Origin: Sphingopyxis sp. 2PD | GTDB lineage: Bacteria; Pseudomonadota; Alphaproteobacteria; Sphingomonadales; Sphingomonadaceae | NCBI RefSeq assembly: GCF_005503695.1 | Contig: NZ_SCMU01000012.1 | Span: 1-64,000 of the forward strand | Length of the DNA: 64,000 nucleotides | Direction of reading: 5' to 3' | Shown here: one piece after another, positions 52,624-61,385 of the stretch | Layout: every line of letters starts with the position of its first letter | Position numbering within the stretch: position 1 is the stretch's first letter | Position numbers and translations under genes: made by a program | Notes under the pieces: model-generated | Told to the model about the DNA's origin: nothing | What the model saw: only the letters and a program-made list of their open reading frames with translations | Database searches by the model: none

Positions 52624-55065
52624 TCAGAACTTATATTTGGCGTTCAGATAATAGAAGCCGCCGGCAACCCCGAACACGCTGTGGTTGTCGTAGATCAGAC
52701 CAGCGCGCGCGCGGGCCGCACCGCGATCGGGCGGGAAGATGTTGAATATGTTGCGCGCCCCGACGCTGAGCTCGACATCCTGGATCCCGGTGTAGGAGAT
52801 TTCGGCGTCGAACAAGGTCACCGCCTTGCGCGGCAGGAAGGTCGCGCCATCCAGACGACGCCACGAGCCATAATGGACGGCGCGCGCCATGAACCCGAAA
52901 TCGCCAACCTTGGTTGTCGTCGAGAAATTGCCGCGCCAGCGCGGCGTTCCCCGTTCGAATTCGGTCACGATCGCCGGGCTGAAGCCCGGAGGCGGTGCGC
53001 CGCGCAGATGCTGTTCATTATAGTTCACCGCCAGGCTGAAGTCGGTCGAGGCATTGTCCGACCAGCTGTGGCGATAGGTGCTGACCAGGTCGAAGCCGCG
53101 CACGCGGGTGTCCATTTCGTTCTGGAAATAACGCACCTGCTGAATGTCGCCGCCGTTCGGGAAATTGATCGCGGCCAGCGCGGCGCGTTCGGCGGCGGTC
53201 GTGTTGCGCGACGGCGTCAGCAACAGGCGATCATCGACATCGATCTGATAGAAATCGAGCGTGGTCAGGAAGCCGTCCAGCCCGGTGAACACCACGCCGG
53301 CCGACATGTTGAACGATGTTTCGGGCGTCAGCGCCTCCGACCCGAACACCTGCGCCGCGGGCGAACCCGGTACCAGCACGGCGTCGAGGATGAAGCCGCC
53401 AACCCCGTCGAGCTGCGAGGTCAGGCTGGTCCCGAACACCTGACCGGCGGCGGGGGCGCGGAAGCCGGTGCTCACCGACCCGCGCAGGGCGAAGGCGTCG
53501 CTCAGCTCGAAGCGGGTCGCCGCCTTGTAGCTGAAGTTGGTGCCGAACTGGTCGTAATCCTCGTAACGACCGGCGACCGACAGGTTCCACCACGGGGTGA
53601 TATCGGCGTCGACTTCGGCGAACACCGCATAGCTGTTCGAGTCAAAGCTGCCCGCAAATTCGGGGGAGAAGCCCTGGAAGCCGTTCGATCCGGCGGGCAG
53701 ATCGCGCAGCGGCCCGGTCAGATAGCTGGCAAGGTCGCCCTCGCCGATGACATAGGTTTCCTTGCGATGGCTGGCGCCCGCGAACAGCAAGATCTGGTCG
53801 TTCAGCTCATAGGAAATTTCGCCGTCGAACTGGATTTCGCGCTGGGTCAGCGAACCCGGCTTGAACGACGTCGGCGAATTGACCCCCATCGACGCGTTGA
53901 TCGTGCCGGTGATCGAATAATCGACGGTGTTGGTGCCATAGCGCGCCGACAGATCCCAAGTCAGCGGCCCTTCCTGATCGCGGAGGCCAACGAGGGCGCT
54001 GAAATCTTCGAGGTGGCCGCCGAATTCGGGGGTGAAGCCGCCCGGATAGACGCGCGTCAGGTCGAACAGCTGCGGGTGCGCGGGCGACAGGTCGAAGGCC
54101 GAATTGGCATAGGTGCCGTGCCGGTTCAGCCCACCCGCGGTGATCGGCTGGCGGAGGCCAAAGGTCACCGAGCTCTTGCCGGTCATATAGTTGCCGAAGG
54201 TATAGAGTTCGAGCGAATCGCTCAGCTCGATACCGGCGTTCCATACCGACTTGAACGCCATATAGCGCGGGTCAAGGTTGCCTTCGGGATGCTCGGGCAC
54301 GCCCGGGATACCCGCCGCGCGCAGCGCGACGGCGCCCGCATGGCTGGCCTTGCGCGCATAGGCCTTCGCCTGATCGGTATATTGGGCCGCCAGGTTGAAA
54401 TAGGCGTTGTCGCCGACCGGCACCGCGATATGGCCCTGAATGTCATAGGTGCGGCCGCCGGTGCTGAAATATTCGCCGACCTGCCCGATGATCGAGCCGC
54501 CGCTTTTCTGCTTTTTCAACTCCATGTTGATCACCCCGGCGATCGCGTCGGAGCCATATTGCGCCGACGCGCCGTCGCGCAGCACCTCGACGCTCGACAG
54601 CGCGATCGGCGGAATGACGTTGAAATCCTGACCCTGCGAACCCGAGGTCGACGAGTGACCGGTACCGATCTGGACGATCGATGCGCGGTGACGGCGCTTG
54701 CCGTTCATCAACAGCAGAACATGGTCGGCGGGCGAACCGCGCAGCGTGATGGGGCGGACGAACGACGAACCGTCATTGCCCTGCAGGCGCTGGGCATTGA
54801 AGGCGGGGACGAGCGTGCGCAGTGCGTCGTTCACGTCGGTATAGCCGGTCGCGGTGATGCTTTCGGGGGCAATGACGTCGATCGCGACCGAGCTGTCGGT
54901 GATCGAGCGGTCCTTGCGGCGCGTGCCGATGACGACGATGTCGCTGCCACCTTCATCGGTGTCGGCACCTTCCGCTTCGGGCGGCGGCGTCTGTGCCTGG
55001 GCAACCGGCGCCATCGCGAATGCGAGCGCCGACGACAACAGCAGACGTGAAACGAACTTCGACAT
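52624..55065 (-). CDS. TonB-dependent receptor of the peptide-type module
   Basis: An 813-residue outer-membrane receptor with a signal peptide ending near AQA (about 25). The TonB-box-like region is DIVVIGTRRKDRSITDSSVA, the plug has LLLMNGKRRHRASIVQ and the duplicated VEVLRDGASAQYGSDAIAGV motif, and the barrel ends in YLNAKYKF. It belongs to a receptor group different from the other two in this window (VIGTRR rather than VTARKR or VTAQRR). GGAGGG lies before the ATG at 55065. It is divergent from the amidohydrolase operon, with a shared 180-base regulatory gap. Confidence 0.93.
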   Translation of the reverse strand: MSKFVSRLLLSSALAFAMAPVAQAQTPPPEAEGADTDEGGSDIVVIGTRRKDRSITDSSVAIDVIAPESITATGYTDVNDALRTLVPAFNAQRLQGNDGSSFVRPITLRGSPADHVLLLMNGKRRHRASIVQIGTGHSSTSGSQGQDFNVIPPIALSSVEVLRDGASAQYGSDAIAGVINMELKKQKSGGSIIGQVGEYFSTGGRTYDIQGHIAVPVGDNAYFNLAAQYTDQAKAYARKASHAGAVALRAAGIPGVPEHPEGNLDPRYMAFKSVWNAGIELSDSLELYTFGNYMTGKSSVTFGLRQPITAGGLNRHGTYANSAFDLSPAHPQLFDLTRVYPGGFTPEFGGHLEDFSALVGLRDQEGPLTWDLSARYGTNTVDYSITGTINASMGVNSPTSFKPGSLTQREIQFDGEISYELNDQILLFAGASHRKETYVIGEGDLASYLTGPLRDLPAGSNGFQGFSPEFAGSFDSNSYAVFAEVDADITPWWNLSVAGRYEDYDQFGTNFSYKAATRFELSDAFALRGSVSTGFRAPAAGQVFGTSLTSQLDGVGGFILDAVLVPGSPAAQVFGSEALTPETSFNMSAGVVFTGLDGFLTTLDFYQIDVDDRLLLTPSRNTTAAERAALAAINFPNGGDIQQVRYFQNEMDTRVRGFDLVSTYRHSWSDNASTDFSLAVNYNEQHLRGAPPPGFSPAIVTEFERGTPRWRGNFSTTTKVGDFGFMARAVHYGSWRRLDGATFLPRKAVTLFDAEISYTGIQDVELSVGARNIFNIFPPDRGAARARAGLIYDNHSVFGVAGGFYYLNAKYKF

Positions 55066-55107
55066 TATTTCCCTCCTTGGTAACCCATTATCGACCCTGG
55101 AAATCGC

Positions 55108-55115
55108 AAATTTCC
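55108..55115 (+). promoter_or_regulatory. Candidate XRE-cupin operator, site C (TBDR/amidohydrolase gap)
   Basis: AAATTTCC repeats the first eight bases of sites A and B and is the right half of a perfect inverted repeat GGAAAT-CGCAA-ATTTCC (55099-55115). It lies 43 bases upstream of the TBDR start. Confidence 0.4.
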
Positions 55116-55244
55116 GGGTTTCGTCTTATTCTTGAACTTTTTCCTTTCATAAATTTTATTGCCTAGCCAGCAAAATATTCCTATGTGGTGGCTCGAGGGC
55201 TGCCGCTGATCTGCACCAGCCCGATCGACGGGGAGCCTCAAGAC

Positions 55245-56597
55245 GTGACCGACATCGCCAACCCGTCCACGCGTGTCCGGTCGCTCCATCGCCTTGGCGC
55301 CGTGTCGGTATCGGCATTTGTCGCGCTGCTGGTGGGTGCTGCGGGAGCGGCCCAGCCGGACCCGGCCGCACAAGACCTTGTTATCCATGCGGGATCGGTG
55401 ATCGCGGTGCCCGGCGAGCGCCCACTCGGCCCGACGACGATCGTCGTGCGCAACGAGCGGATAGCCGAGATCCTGCCGGGCCATATCGATGGCGGCGGCG
55501 CGACGGTGATCGACCTCAAGGACCGCACGGTGCTGCCCGGGCTGATCGATACTCATGTCCATTTCAGCTTCTCGCCCGCGACCCGGCTATGGTCGGCGGC
55601 GATCGACACGCCTGAAGATGTCGCGCTCTTTTCCTTTTCCAATGCGAAAAAGACCCTGGAGGCAGGCTTCACGACGGTTCGCGTTGTCGGGTCGGACGGT
55701 TATGCGATCCACGCGCTGCGCGATGCGATCAACGAGGGTATCGTCACCGGCCCCCGCATCTTCCTGTCCGGCACCTCGCTGTCGATCGTCGGCGGTCATG
55801 GCGACATGTCGGGGCTCAACCGCAAGACGACCGAAGCGCTGTTTCCCTATGACTATACCGGCGCCTGCACCGGCGCGACCCAATGCGCGCTGCGCGTGCG
55901 CGAGGCCGCGAAATATGGCGCCGACCTCATCAAGATCACCTCGACCGGCGGGATCATGTCGCAGCAGGCGCGCGGGCTGGGCCAGCATCTGAGCGACGAG
56001 GAACTGAACGCCATCGTCACCACCGCGCACAGCCTGGGGCTGAAGGTCGCGGCGCATGCGCACGGCGCGCAGGGGGTCACCGCATCGGTGCGCGCCGGGG
56101 TCGATTCGATCGAGCACGGTACTTATCTCGACGCCGACACCGCGAAGATGATGGCCGCACGCGGCACCTGGCTGGTGCCGACGCTCGGCCTGCTCGATTC
56201 GCACGACAGTGCCGACACGGCGCGCATCACCCCGGCGGTGGCGGCCAAGATGGCCGAAGCACGCAAAGTATCGGGCGACAATATCCGCCTCGCGGTGCGC
56301 CATGGGGTCAACATCGCCTTTGGCACCGATGCCGGCGTGTCCCCGCATGGCGAAAATGCGCGGCAATTTCGCAAGATGGTCGAACAGGGTCCGATGACCC
56401 CGATGGCAGCGCTCCGCGCAGCGACGGTCGACGCCGCGGCGCTGCTCGGCCAATCGGACAATATCGGCACGATCGCGCCGGGCAAATATGCCGACATGAT
56501 CGCGGTTGCGGGCGATCCCTATCGCGACGTCACCGTGCTGGAGAAGGTCGCGGTCGTGATCAAGAACGGCCAGATTGTCGCCCGGCATCCCGATTGA
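55245..56597 (+). CDS. Exported amidohydrolase (Xaa-Pro/X-Lys dipeptidase-like)
   Basis: A 450-residue binuclear metal amidohydrolase with a signal peptide (SVSAFVALLVGAAGAAQ). Metal ligands H104 and H106 (DTHVHF), the carboxylated lysine K230 (LIKITS), H271 (AHAHG), H291 (IEHGTYL) and D362 (FGTDAGV) are all visible. Relatives hydrolyse dipeptides such as Xaa-Pro or C-terminal Lys/Arg peptides, or N-acyl amino acids. GTG at 55245 follows GGGGAG and is preferred to an earlier frame start at 55185. It opens an operon with the ALDH7-type and TPR genes, and probably processes the TBDR substrate in the periplasm. Confidence 0.9.
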   Translation: MTDIANPSTRVRSLHRLGAVSVSAFVALLVGAAGAAQPDPAAQDLVIHAGSVIAVPGERPLGPTTIVVRNERIAEILPGHIDGGGATVIDLKDRTVLPGLIDTHVHFSFSPATRLWSAAIDTPEDVALFSFSNAKKTLEAGFTTVRVVGSDGYAIHALRDAINEGIVTGPRIFLSGTSLSIVGGHGDMSGLNRKTTEALFPYDYTGACTGATQCALRVREAAKYGADLIKITSTGGIMSQQARGLGQHLSDEELNAIVTTAHSLGLKVAAHAHGAQGVTASVRAGVDSIEHGTYLDADTAKMMAARGTWLVPTLGLLDSHDSADTARITPAVAAKMAEARKVSGDNIRLAVRHGVNIAFGTDAGVSPHGENARQFRKMVEQGPMTPMAALRAATVDAAALLGQSDNIGTIAPGKYADMIAVAGDPYRDVTVLEKVAVVIKNGQIVARHPD

Positions 56598-56625
56598 CGA
56601 ATGAACACCCCAAACCACCGAAGAT

Positions 56626-58218
56626 ATGACAGAAAAGAATTTTATGAACGCTCCTGAAAATATCGCCAAAATCCCGTCGACCGCGCACGCCGCTTCCCCG
56701 CTGGCAAAGCAGGCCGCCGCGACCTTCGATCAGCTCGGACTGTCGCTGACCGATCGCCTCGGCGCCGACCTGCCCGTCTTTTCGCCGATCGACGGATCCG
56801 AGCTGGCAACGCTGGGCATGGACACTCCCGGCGACATCGACGCGGTGGTCGCCAATGCCCGCACCGCCTTTGCCGCGTGGAAGCTGGTCCCGGCGCCGCA
56901 CCGCGGCGAACTCGTCCGCCGCTATGGCGCCCTCGTCCGCGAGCATAAGGAAGCGCTGTCGCTGCTGCTGTCGATCGAGAATGGCAAGATCCTGACCGAA
57001 GCGCGCGGCGAGGTGCAGGAAGTCATCGACATCTGCGAATATGCCGTCGGCCTGTCGCGCCAGCTGTTCGGGCTGACCATCGCGTCCGAACGCCCCGAAC
57101 ACCGCCTGACCGAATATTGGCACCCGATGGGGGTGCTCGGGTTGATCTCGGCATTCAATTTCCCCGCCGCGGTCTGGGCGTGGGGGACGACCGTCGCGCT
57201 GGTGTGCGGCGACAGCGCGATCTGGAAACCCTCGGAAAAGACCCCGCTCACCGCGCTCGCCTTTGCCGGGCTGCTCGAAAAAGCCGCCGCCGACTATGAT
57301 CTGGCGCCCGCCAATTTGATCCAGGTCGTCGTCGGCGACGCGCGCTGCGGTACCGCGATCGCCGACCACCCCGACGTCGCGATCGTCAGCGCGACGGGCA
57401 GCGTGCGGATGGGGCAGGATGTCGCGGTGCGCCTCGCGCGGCGCTTTGCCCGCCCCGTCCTCGAGCTCGGCGGCAACAATGCGGCGATTATCGCGCCCAG
57501 CGCCGATCTCGACCTCGCGCTACGCGGCGCAGTGTTCGCGGCGACCGGCACCTGCGGCCAGCGCTGTACCACCCTGCGCCGCCTGATCGTCCACAACAGC
57601 ATCCGCGACGCCTTTGTTCAGCGGCTGATCGCGACCTTTGCCACGCTGCGCATCGGAACGCCGCTCGACGATGCCACGCATGTCGGACCGCTGATCGACC
57701 GGATGGCGTTCGACGGCATGCAGCGCGCGCTCGAACAGGCACGGGCCGAAGGCGGCATCGTGCATGGCGGCGAGCGGCTCGACATCGAGGGAGGAGCGGA
57801 CGGCTATTATGTCCGCCCGGCGATCGCCGAAATGCCCGGACAGACCGCGATCGTCCGCGAGGAAACCTTCGCCCCGATCCTCTATGTCATGGGCTATGAC
57901 ACACTCGACGAAGCGATCGCGCTGCAGAACGGTGTCTCGCAAGGCCTGTCATCGAGCATCTTTACCAGCGACGTCCGCGAGGCCGAGCGCTTCCAGTCGG
58001 CCGAGGGTAGCGATTGCGGCATCGTCAACGTCAACATCGGCACCAGCGGCGCCGAAATCGGCGGCGCTTTCGGCGGCGAAAAAGTGACCGGTGGCGGGCG
58101 CGTTTCGGGCTCCGACAGCTGGAAAAACTATATGCGCCGTGCCACCGCGACGGTGAATTATTCGGCGTCGCTGCCGCTGGCGCAGGGGGTCAAGTTCGAC
58201 CTCGACATCGATCCGTGA
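56626..58218 (+). CDS. ALDH7-type aldehyde dehydrogenase (AmaB-like)
   Basis: A 530-residue aldehyde dehydrogenase of the ALDH7 / L-aminoadipate-semialdehyde group, which in bacteria (AmaB) oxidises the lysine breakdown product piperideine-6-carboxylate. The catalytic Cys is C314 (CGQRCTTLRR) and the base Glu is E280 (LELGGNN). The family-specific EIGGAFGGEKVTGGGRVSG segment near the end is present. It follows the amidohydrolase by 28 bases. A path from Lys-containing peptides to free lysine and then its semialdehyde is a reasonable model, but no lysine aminotransferase or oxidase lies nearby. An ATG at 56644 is an alternative start. Confidence 0.88.
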   Translation: MTEKNFMNAPENIAKIPSTAHAASPLAKQAAATFDQLGLSLTDRLGADLPVFSPIDGSELATLGMDTPGDIDAVVANARTAFAAWKLVPAPHRGELVRRYGALVREHKEALSLLLSIENGKILTEARGEVQEVIDICEYAVGLSRQLFGLTIASERPEHRLTEYWHPMGVLGLISAFNFPAAVWAWGTTVALVCGDSAIWKPSEKTPLTALAFAGLLEKAAADYDLAPANLIQVVVGDARCGTAIADHPDVAIVSATGSVRMGQDVAVRLARRFARPVLELGGNNAAIIAPSADLDLALRGAVFAATGTCGQRCTTLRRLIVHNSIRDAFVQRLIATFATLRIGTPLDDATHVGPLIDRMAFDGMQRALEQARAEGGIVHGGERLDIEGGADGYYVRPAIAEMPGQTAIVREETFAPILYVMGYDTLDEAIALQNGVSQGLSSSIFTSDVREAERFQSAEGSDCGIVNVNIGTSGAEIGGAFGGEKVTGGGRVSGSDSWKNYMRRATATVNYSASLPLAQGVKFDLDIDP

Positions 58219-58255
58219 AACAGCACCACAACAAACAAGTCCAAGGAGAGTGAAT

Positions 58256-59248
58256 ATGATCCCCCGCACCCTGAAATTCCTGGCGTCGGCCAGTCTGCTG
58301 ATGCTTGCGACGCCGACGCTGGCGACCGCGCAGGAAGGCAGCTTCCAGGGCACCTCGCTGCTCGGCCAGCCGATGGTGACGAACCCCGATCGCAATGTCG
58401 GCGTCGCCGCGGTCGCGACGCTCGAACGCGCCGCCAAGGACGCCAAGGCGGCCTATGAAAGCAACATGACGGTCGACACCGCGACCTGGTACGGCCGCAT
58501 CCTCTTCTATCAGGGTTATGTCAGGGAATCGGCGGCGGTCTATGAAACCGCGCTCAAGCGTTTTCCCAATTCGGCCAAGCTGATGCGCCACCTCGCGCAT
58601 CGCCATTTCTCGCTCCGCCAAGTCGACAAATCGATCGAGGTCGGGCTGAAGGCCGCCAAGCTATACGAAGGCCAGCCGCTCGAGCGCGAAAAGCCGGGTC
58701 CCGACTATTTCCCCGGCTCGCCCGATGTCGTGCAATATTATCTCTATTACCACCTCGGCCAGGCCTATTTCGCCAAGCACGACTATGACAACGCCGCCAA
58801 ATGGTTCGCCAAGTCGGCCGAGTCCGCCGCGTTCAACCATGATGTCGAAGCGCGCACCGCGAACAGCTATTGGGAATATCTGTCGCTCGCGCGCGGCGGC
58901 AATCTGCGCGCGGCGCAGAAGGTGCTGGACGATTACGACCTGACGCTGTTCGAAGTGCCGCCCGACGGCAGCCCCGACACCTATTTCGACGGCATCCAGC
59001 TGTTCAAGGGCAACCGCTCGCCCAAATCCTTCTTCAGCGCCGAAGACACCGGCCGCGCCTTTGCCACTGCCGATGGCGTCGCCGCATCGACCGCCTACAG
59101 CCTCGCCAATTATTACATCCTGATGGGCGAGGCCGAAAAGGCGAAACCTTGGCTCCAGCGGTCGATCAACGTCGACAGCTGGAGCTATTTTGCCCGGGTC
59201 CAGGCCGAGGCCGACTGGCTGCTGCTGTTTCCCGGCGAAAAGCCCTGA
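58256..59248 (+). CDS. Periplasmic TPR-like protein, second copy
   Basis: A 330-residue exported protein with a signal peptide (LASASLLMLATPTLATA). The mature part has TPR-like helices: WYGRILFYQGYVRESAAVYE, LAHRHFSLRQVDKSIEVGLK, and YYHLGQAYFAKHDYDNAAKW. It shares layout and local patterns (FPNSxKLxR) with the TPR protein at 49700, so the two are distant paralogues at opposite ends of one module. AAGGAG lies before the ATG at 58256; a GTG six bases earlier is also in frame. It follows the ALDH7-type gene in the same operon. Confidence 0.8.
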   Translation: MIPRTLKFLASASLLMLATPTLATAQEGSFQGTSLLGQPMVTNPDRNVGVAAVATLERAAKDAKAAYESNMTVDTATWYGRILFYQGYVRESAAVYETALKRFPNSAKLMRHLAHRHFSLRQVDKSIEVGLKAAKLYEGQPLEREKPGPDYFPGSPDVVQYYLYYHLGQAYFAKHDYDNAAKWFAKSAESAAFNHDVEARTANSYWEYLSLARGGNLRAAQKVLDDYDLTLFEVPPDGSPDTYFDGIQLFKGNRSPKSFFSAEDTGRAFATADGVAASTAYSLANYYILMGEAEKAKPWLQRSINVDSWSYFARVQAEADWLLLFPGEKP

Positions 59249-59378
59249 CGGCCGATCGCCGCAAGCCGTCGTTCCCGCGCGTGGTCCCTGGCGCGCAGGA
59301 GCGGCGGCAATCAGCGGCTCGGTGCATCGGAAGCGGTGATGGACGCCATTCCGGTCGCGCGATCGACCAGCGATCGGT

Positions 59379-61319
59379 TCAAATCTGCACCTGACTGCCG
59401 AGCTCGACCACGCGGTTGGTCGGGATCCTGAACGACTCCATCGCGCTTTCCGAGCTCTTGCTCATCCAGGCAAACAGGCGCTCGCGCCACAACGCCATGC
59501 CGGGCGTCCGCGTCGACGCCACCAGCTTTTGCCGACCCAGAAAGAAGCTGGCGGTCATCAGGTCGAATGGCGCACCGATCCGCGTCAGCTTCGCCAGGTC
59601 GCGGGGGACATCGACATCCTCCATAAAGCCATAATGCAGGATGACGCGGTAAAAGCCCCGACCGGCGTCGTGGACGTCGACGCGCCGGCCCGCCTCCACA
59701 TATGGTTCGTCGGCAACCTGCACGGTCAGGATCAACACCCGTTCGTGCAACACCTGGTTGTGCTTCAGATTGTGCAGCAACGCCGAGGGAACCCCGTCGG
59801 GCGACGCCGACATGAACACCGCGGTGTTGCGGACCCGGTGTGCCGACATCGCCGCCGATTCGATGAATACCGGCAACGGGATGGCCCCCTCGTCCAGCCG
59901 CTCGCGCATCAGGCGGCGCCCCTTCGACCAGGTGGTCAGCACCGTGAACAGGATGGCGGCGACCACCAGCGGGAACCAGCCGCCGTCGGGGATCTTGGTG
60001 ATGTTCGAGGCAAAATAGGTGCCGTCGACGAGCAGAAACAACCCGATCGTCATCGTCGCCAGCCATTTGTTCCAGCGCCACACCTTGAAGAGCAAAAAGG
60101 CCAGCATCAATGTGGTAATCAACATCGTCCCGATGACCGAGATGCCATAGGCCGATGCAAGCCGGGTCGATTCGCCGAAGCCAAGGACCAAGACCAGCAC
60201 CATCGCCAACAGGCTCCAGTTGATCGCCGGAATATAGATTTGTCCCGCGGCCTTTTCGCTGGTGTGGAGGGTGCGCAACCGCGGCAGGAAACCGAGCTGG
60301 ATCGCCTGATGCGTAACCGAAAAGGCGCCGGAAATCACCGCCTGGCTGGCGATGATCGTCGCCGCCGTCGCGATCAAAACCAGCGGCAGACGCGCCCACT
60401 CTGGCGCCATCAGATAGAATGGATTTTCGACCGCCGCGGGCGTACCCAGCAACAGCGCCCCCTGCCCCATATAATTGAGCATCAGGCACGGATAGGCGAT
60501 CGTCAGCCAGCTGAGCCCCACCGCCTTGCGTCCGAAATGTCCCATGTCGGCGTATAGCGTTTCGGCACCGGTAACCGCCAGAAACACCGATCCCATCGCG
60601 AGAAACGCCAACCGGGTATCGTACAGAAAAAATTCAAACGCCCAATAGGGGTTCACGATGCCCAGAATCTCCGGATGGTCTGCAATATTGACCACCCCCA
60701 GGGTCGCTAGCGTCGCGAAATAGATCAGCACGATCGGACCGAACAATGCCCCGACCCTCGCGGTCCCCCGCGACTGGATCAGAAACAACGCGACCATGAT
60801 GACAACCGCGATCGGCAGAACCAACGGTTGCAGACTCGCCTCGACAACGGTCAGCCCCTCGACCGCCGACAACACCGAGATCGCTGGGGTCAGCATTGCG
60901 TCGCCATAGAACATCGACGCTGCCAGAACGCCCAGGATAACGAGCGCCGCGTTCCAGCGGCCCGCACCAAAGTGCCGCGACACGAGCGCCAGCAGCGCAA
61001 AGGAACCGCCTTCGCCCCGATTGTGTGCGCGCATCGCAACGAAAACATATTTGACCGTCACGATCAGCATCAACGACCAGAAGATCAGACTGAGCACACC
61101 GAAGATGTGCAGCCGGTCCACGGCCAGTGGGTGCGGCCCGATGAAGCTTTCTTTCAGCGCGTATAGCGGCGAGGTACCGATGTCGCCGAACACGACACCG
61201 ATCGCGCCGAGCATGAGGATGGGCAGGCGGTCCTTGGGACCGGTGGGTGCGGATGCCGCAGTGGCAGCGGGTAGAGCGTTGAGGTTTGTCATGAGGGGCG
61301 ATGTGGTCGCGATCGGCAT
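59379..61319 (-). CDS. kup: Kup potassium uptake protein
   Basis: A 646-residue KUP/HAK/KT-family potassium-proton symporter. The signature GVVFGDIGTSPLYALKE is near residues 41-57, followed by about twelve membrane segments (for example MFYGDAMLTPAISVLSAVEG) and a C-terminal soluble domain of about 150 residues. The ATG at 61319 is preferred; a longer frame reaches 61421 but overlaps the divergent gene, and ATG 61292 has no ribosome site. The divergent KdpD/KdpE-like chimera begins about 67 bases away, which suggests that this regulator controls kup. Confidence 0.95.
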   Translation of the reverse strand: MPIATTSPLMTNLNALPAATAASAPTGPKDRLPILMLGAIGVVFGDIGTSPLYALKESFIGPHPLAVDRLHIFGVLSLIFWSLMLIVTVKYVFVAMRAHNRGEGGSFALLALVSRHFGAGRWNAALVILGVLAASMFYGDAMLTPAISVLSAVEGLTVVEASLQPLVLPIAVVIMVALFLIQSRGTARVGALFGPIVLIYFATLATLGVVNIADHPEILGIVNPYWAFEFFLYDTRLAFLAMGSVFLAVTGAETLYADMGHFGRKAVGLSWLTIAYPCLMLNYMGQGALLLGTPAAVENPFYLMAPEWARLPLVLIATAATIIASQAVISGAFSVTHQAIQLGFLPRLRTLHTSEKAAGQIYIPAINWSLLAMVLVLVLGFGESTRLASAYGISVIGTMLITTLMLAFLLFKVWRWNKWLATMTIGLFLLVDGTYFASNITKIPDGGWFPLVVAAILFTVLTTWSKGRRLMRERLDEGAIPLPVFIESAAMSAHRVRNTAVFMSASPDGVPSALLHNLKHNQVLHERVLILTVQVADEPYVEAGRRVDVHDAGRGFYRVILHYGFMEDVDVPRDLAKLTRIGAPFDLMTASFFLGRQKLVASTRTPGMALWRERLFAWMSKSSESAMESFRIPTNRVVELGSQVQI

Positions 61320-61385
61320 AAAGATTCCATGTGGAATTGACCGCACCGGCTCGACAGGCTCGCTTCGCAGGCGCATTTGTTGCGC

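Noticed and set aside
52624-55065. Riboswitch (cobalamin or similar) upstream of the TBDR genes
   Set aside because: The leader gaps before the three receptor genes are short and AT-rich, without a recognisable B12-box or other riboswitch core.
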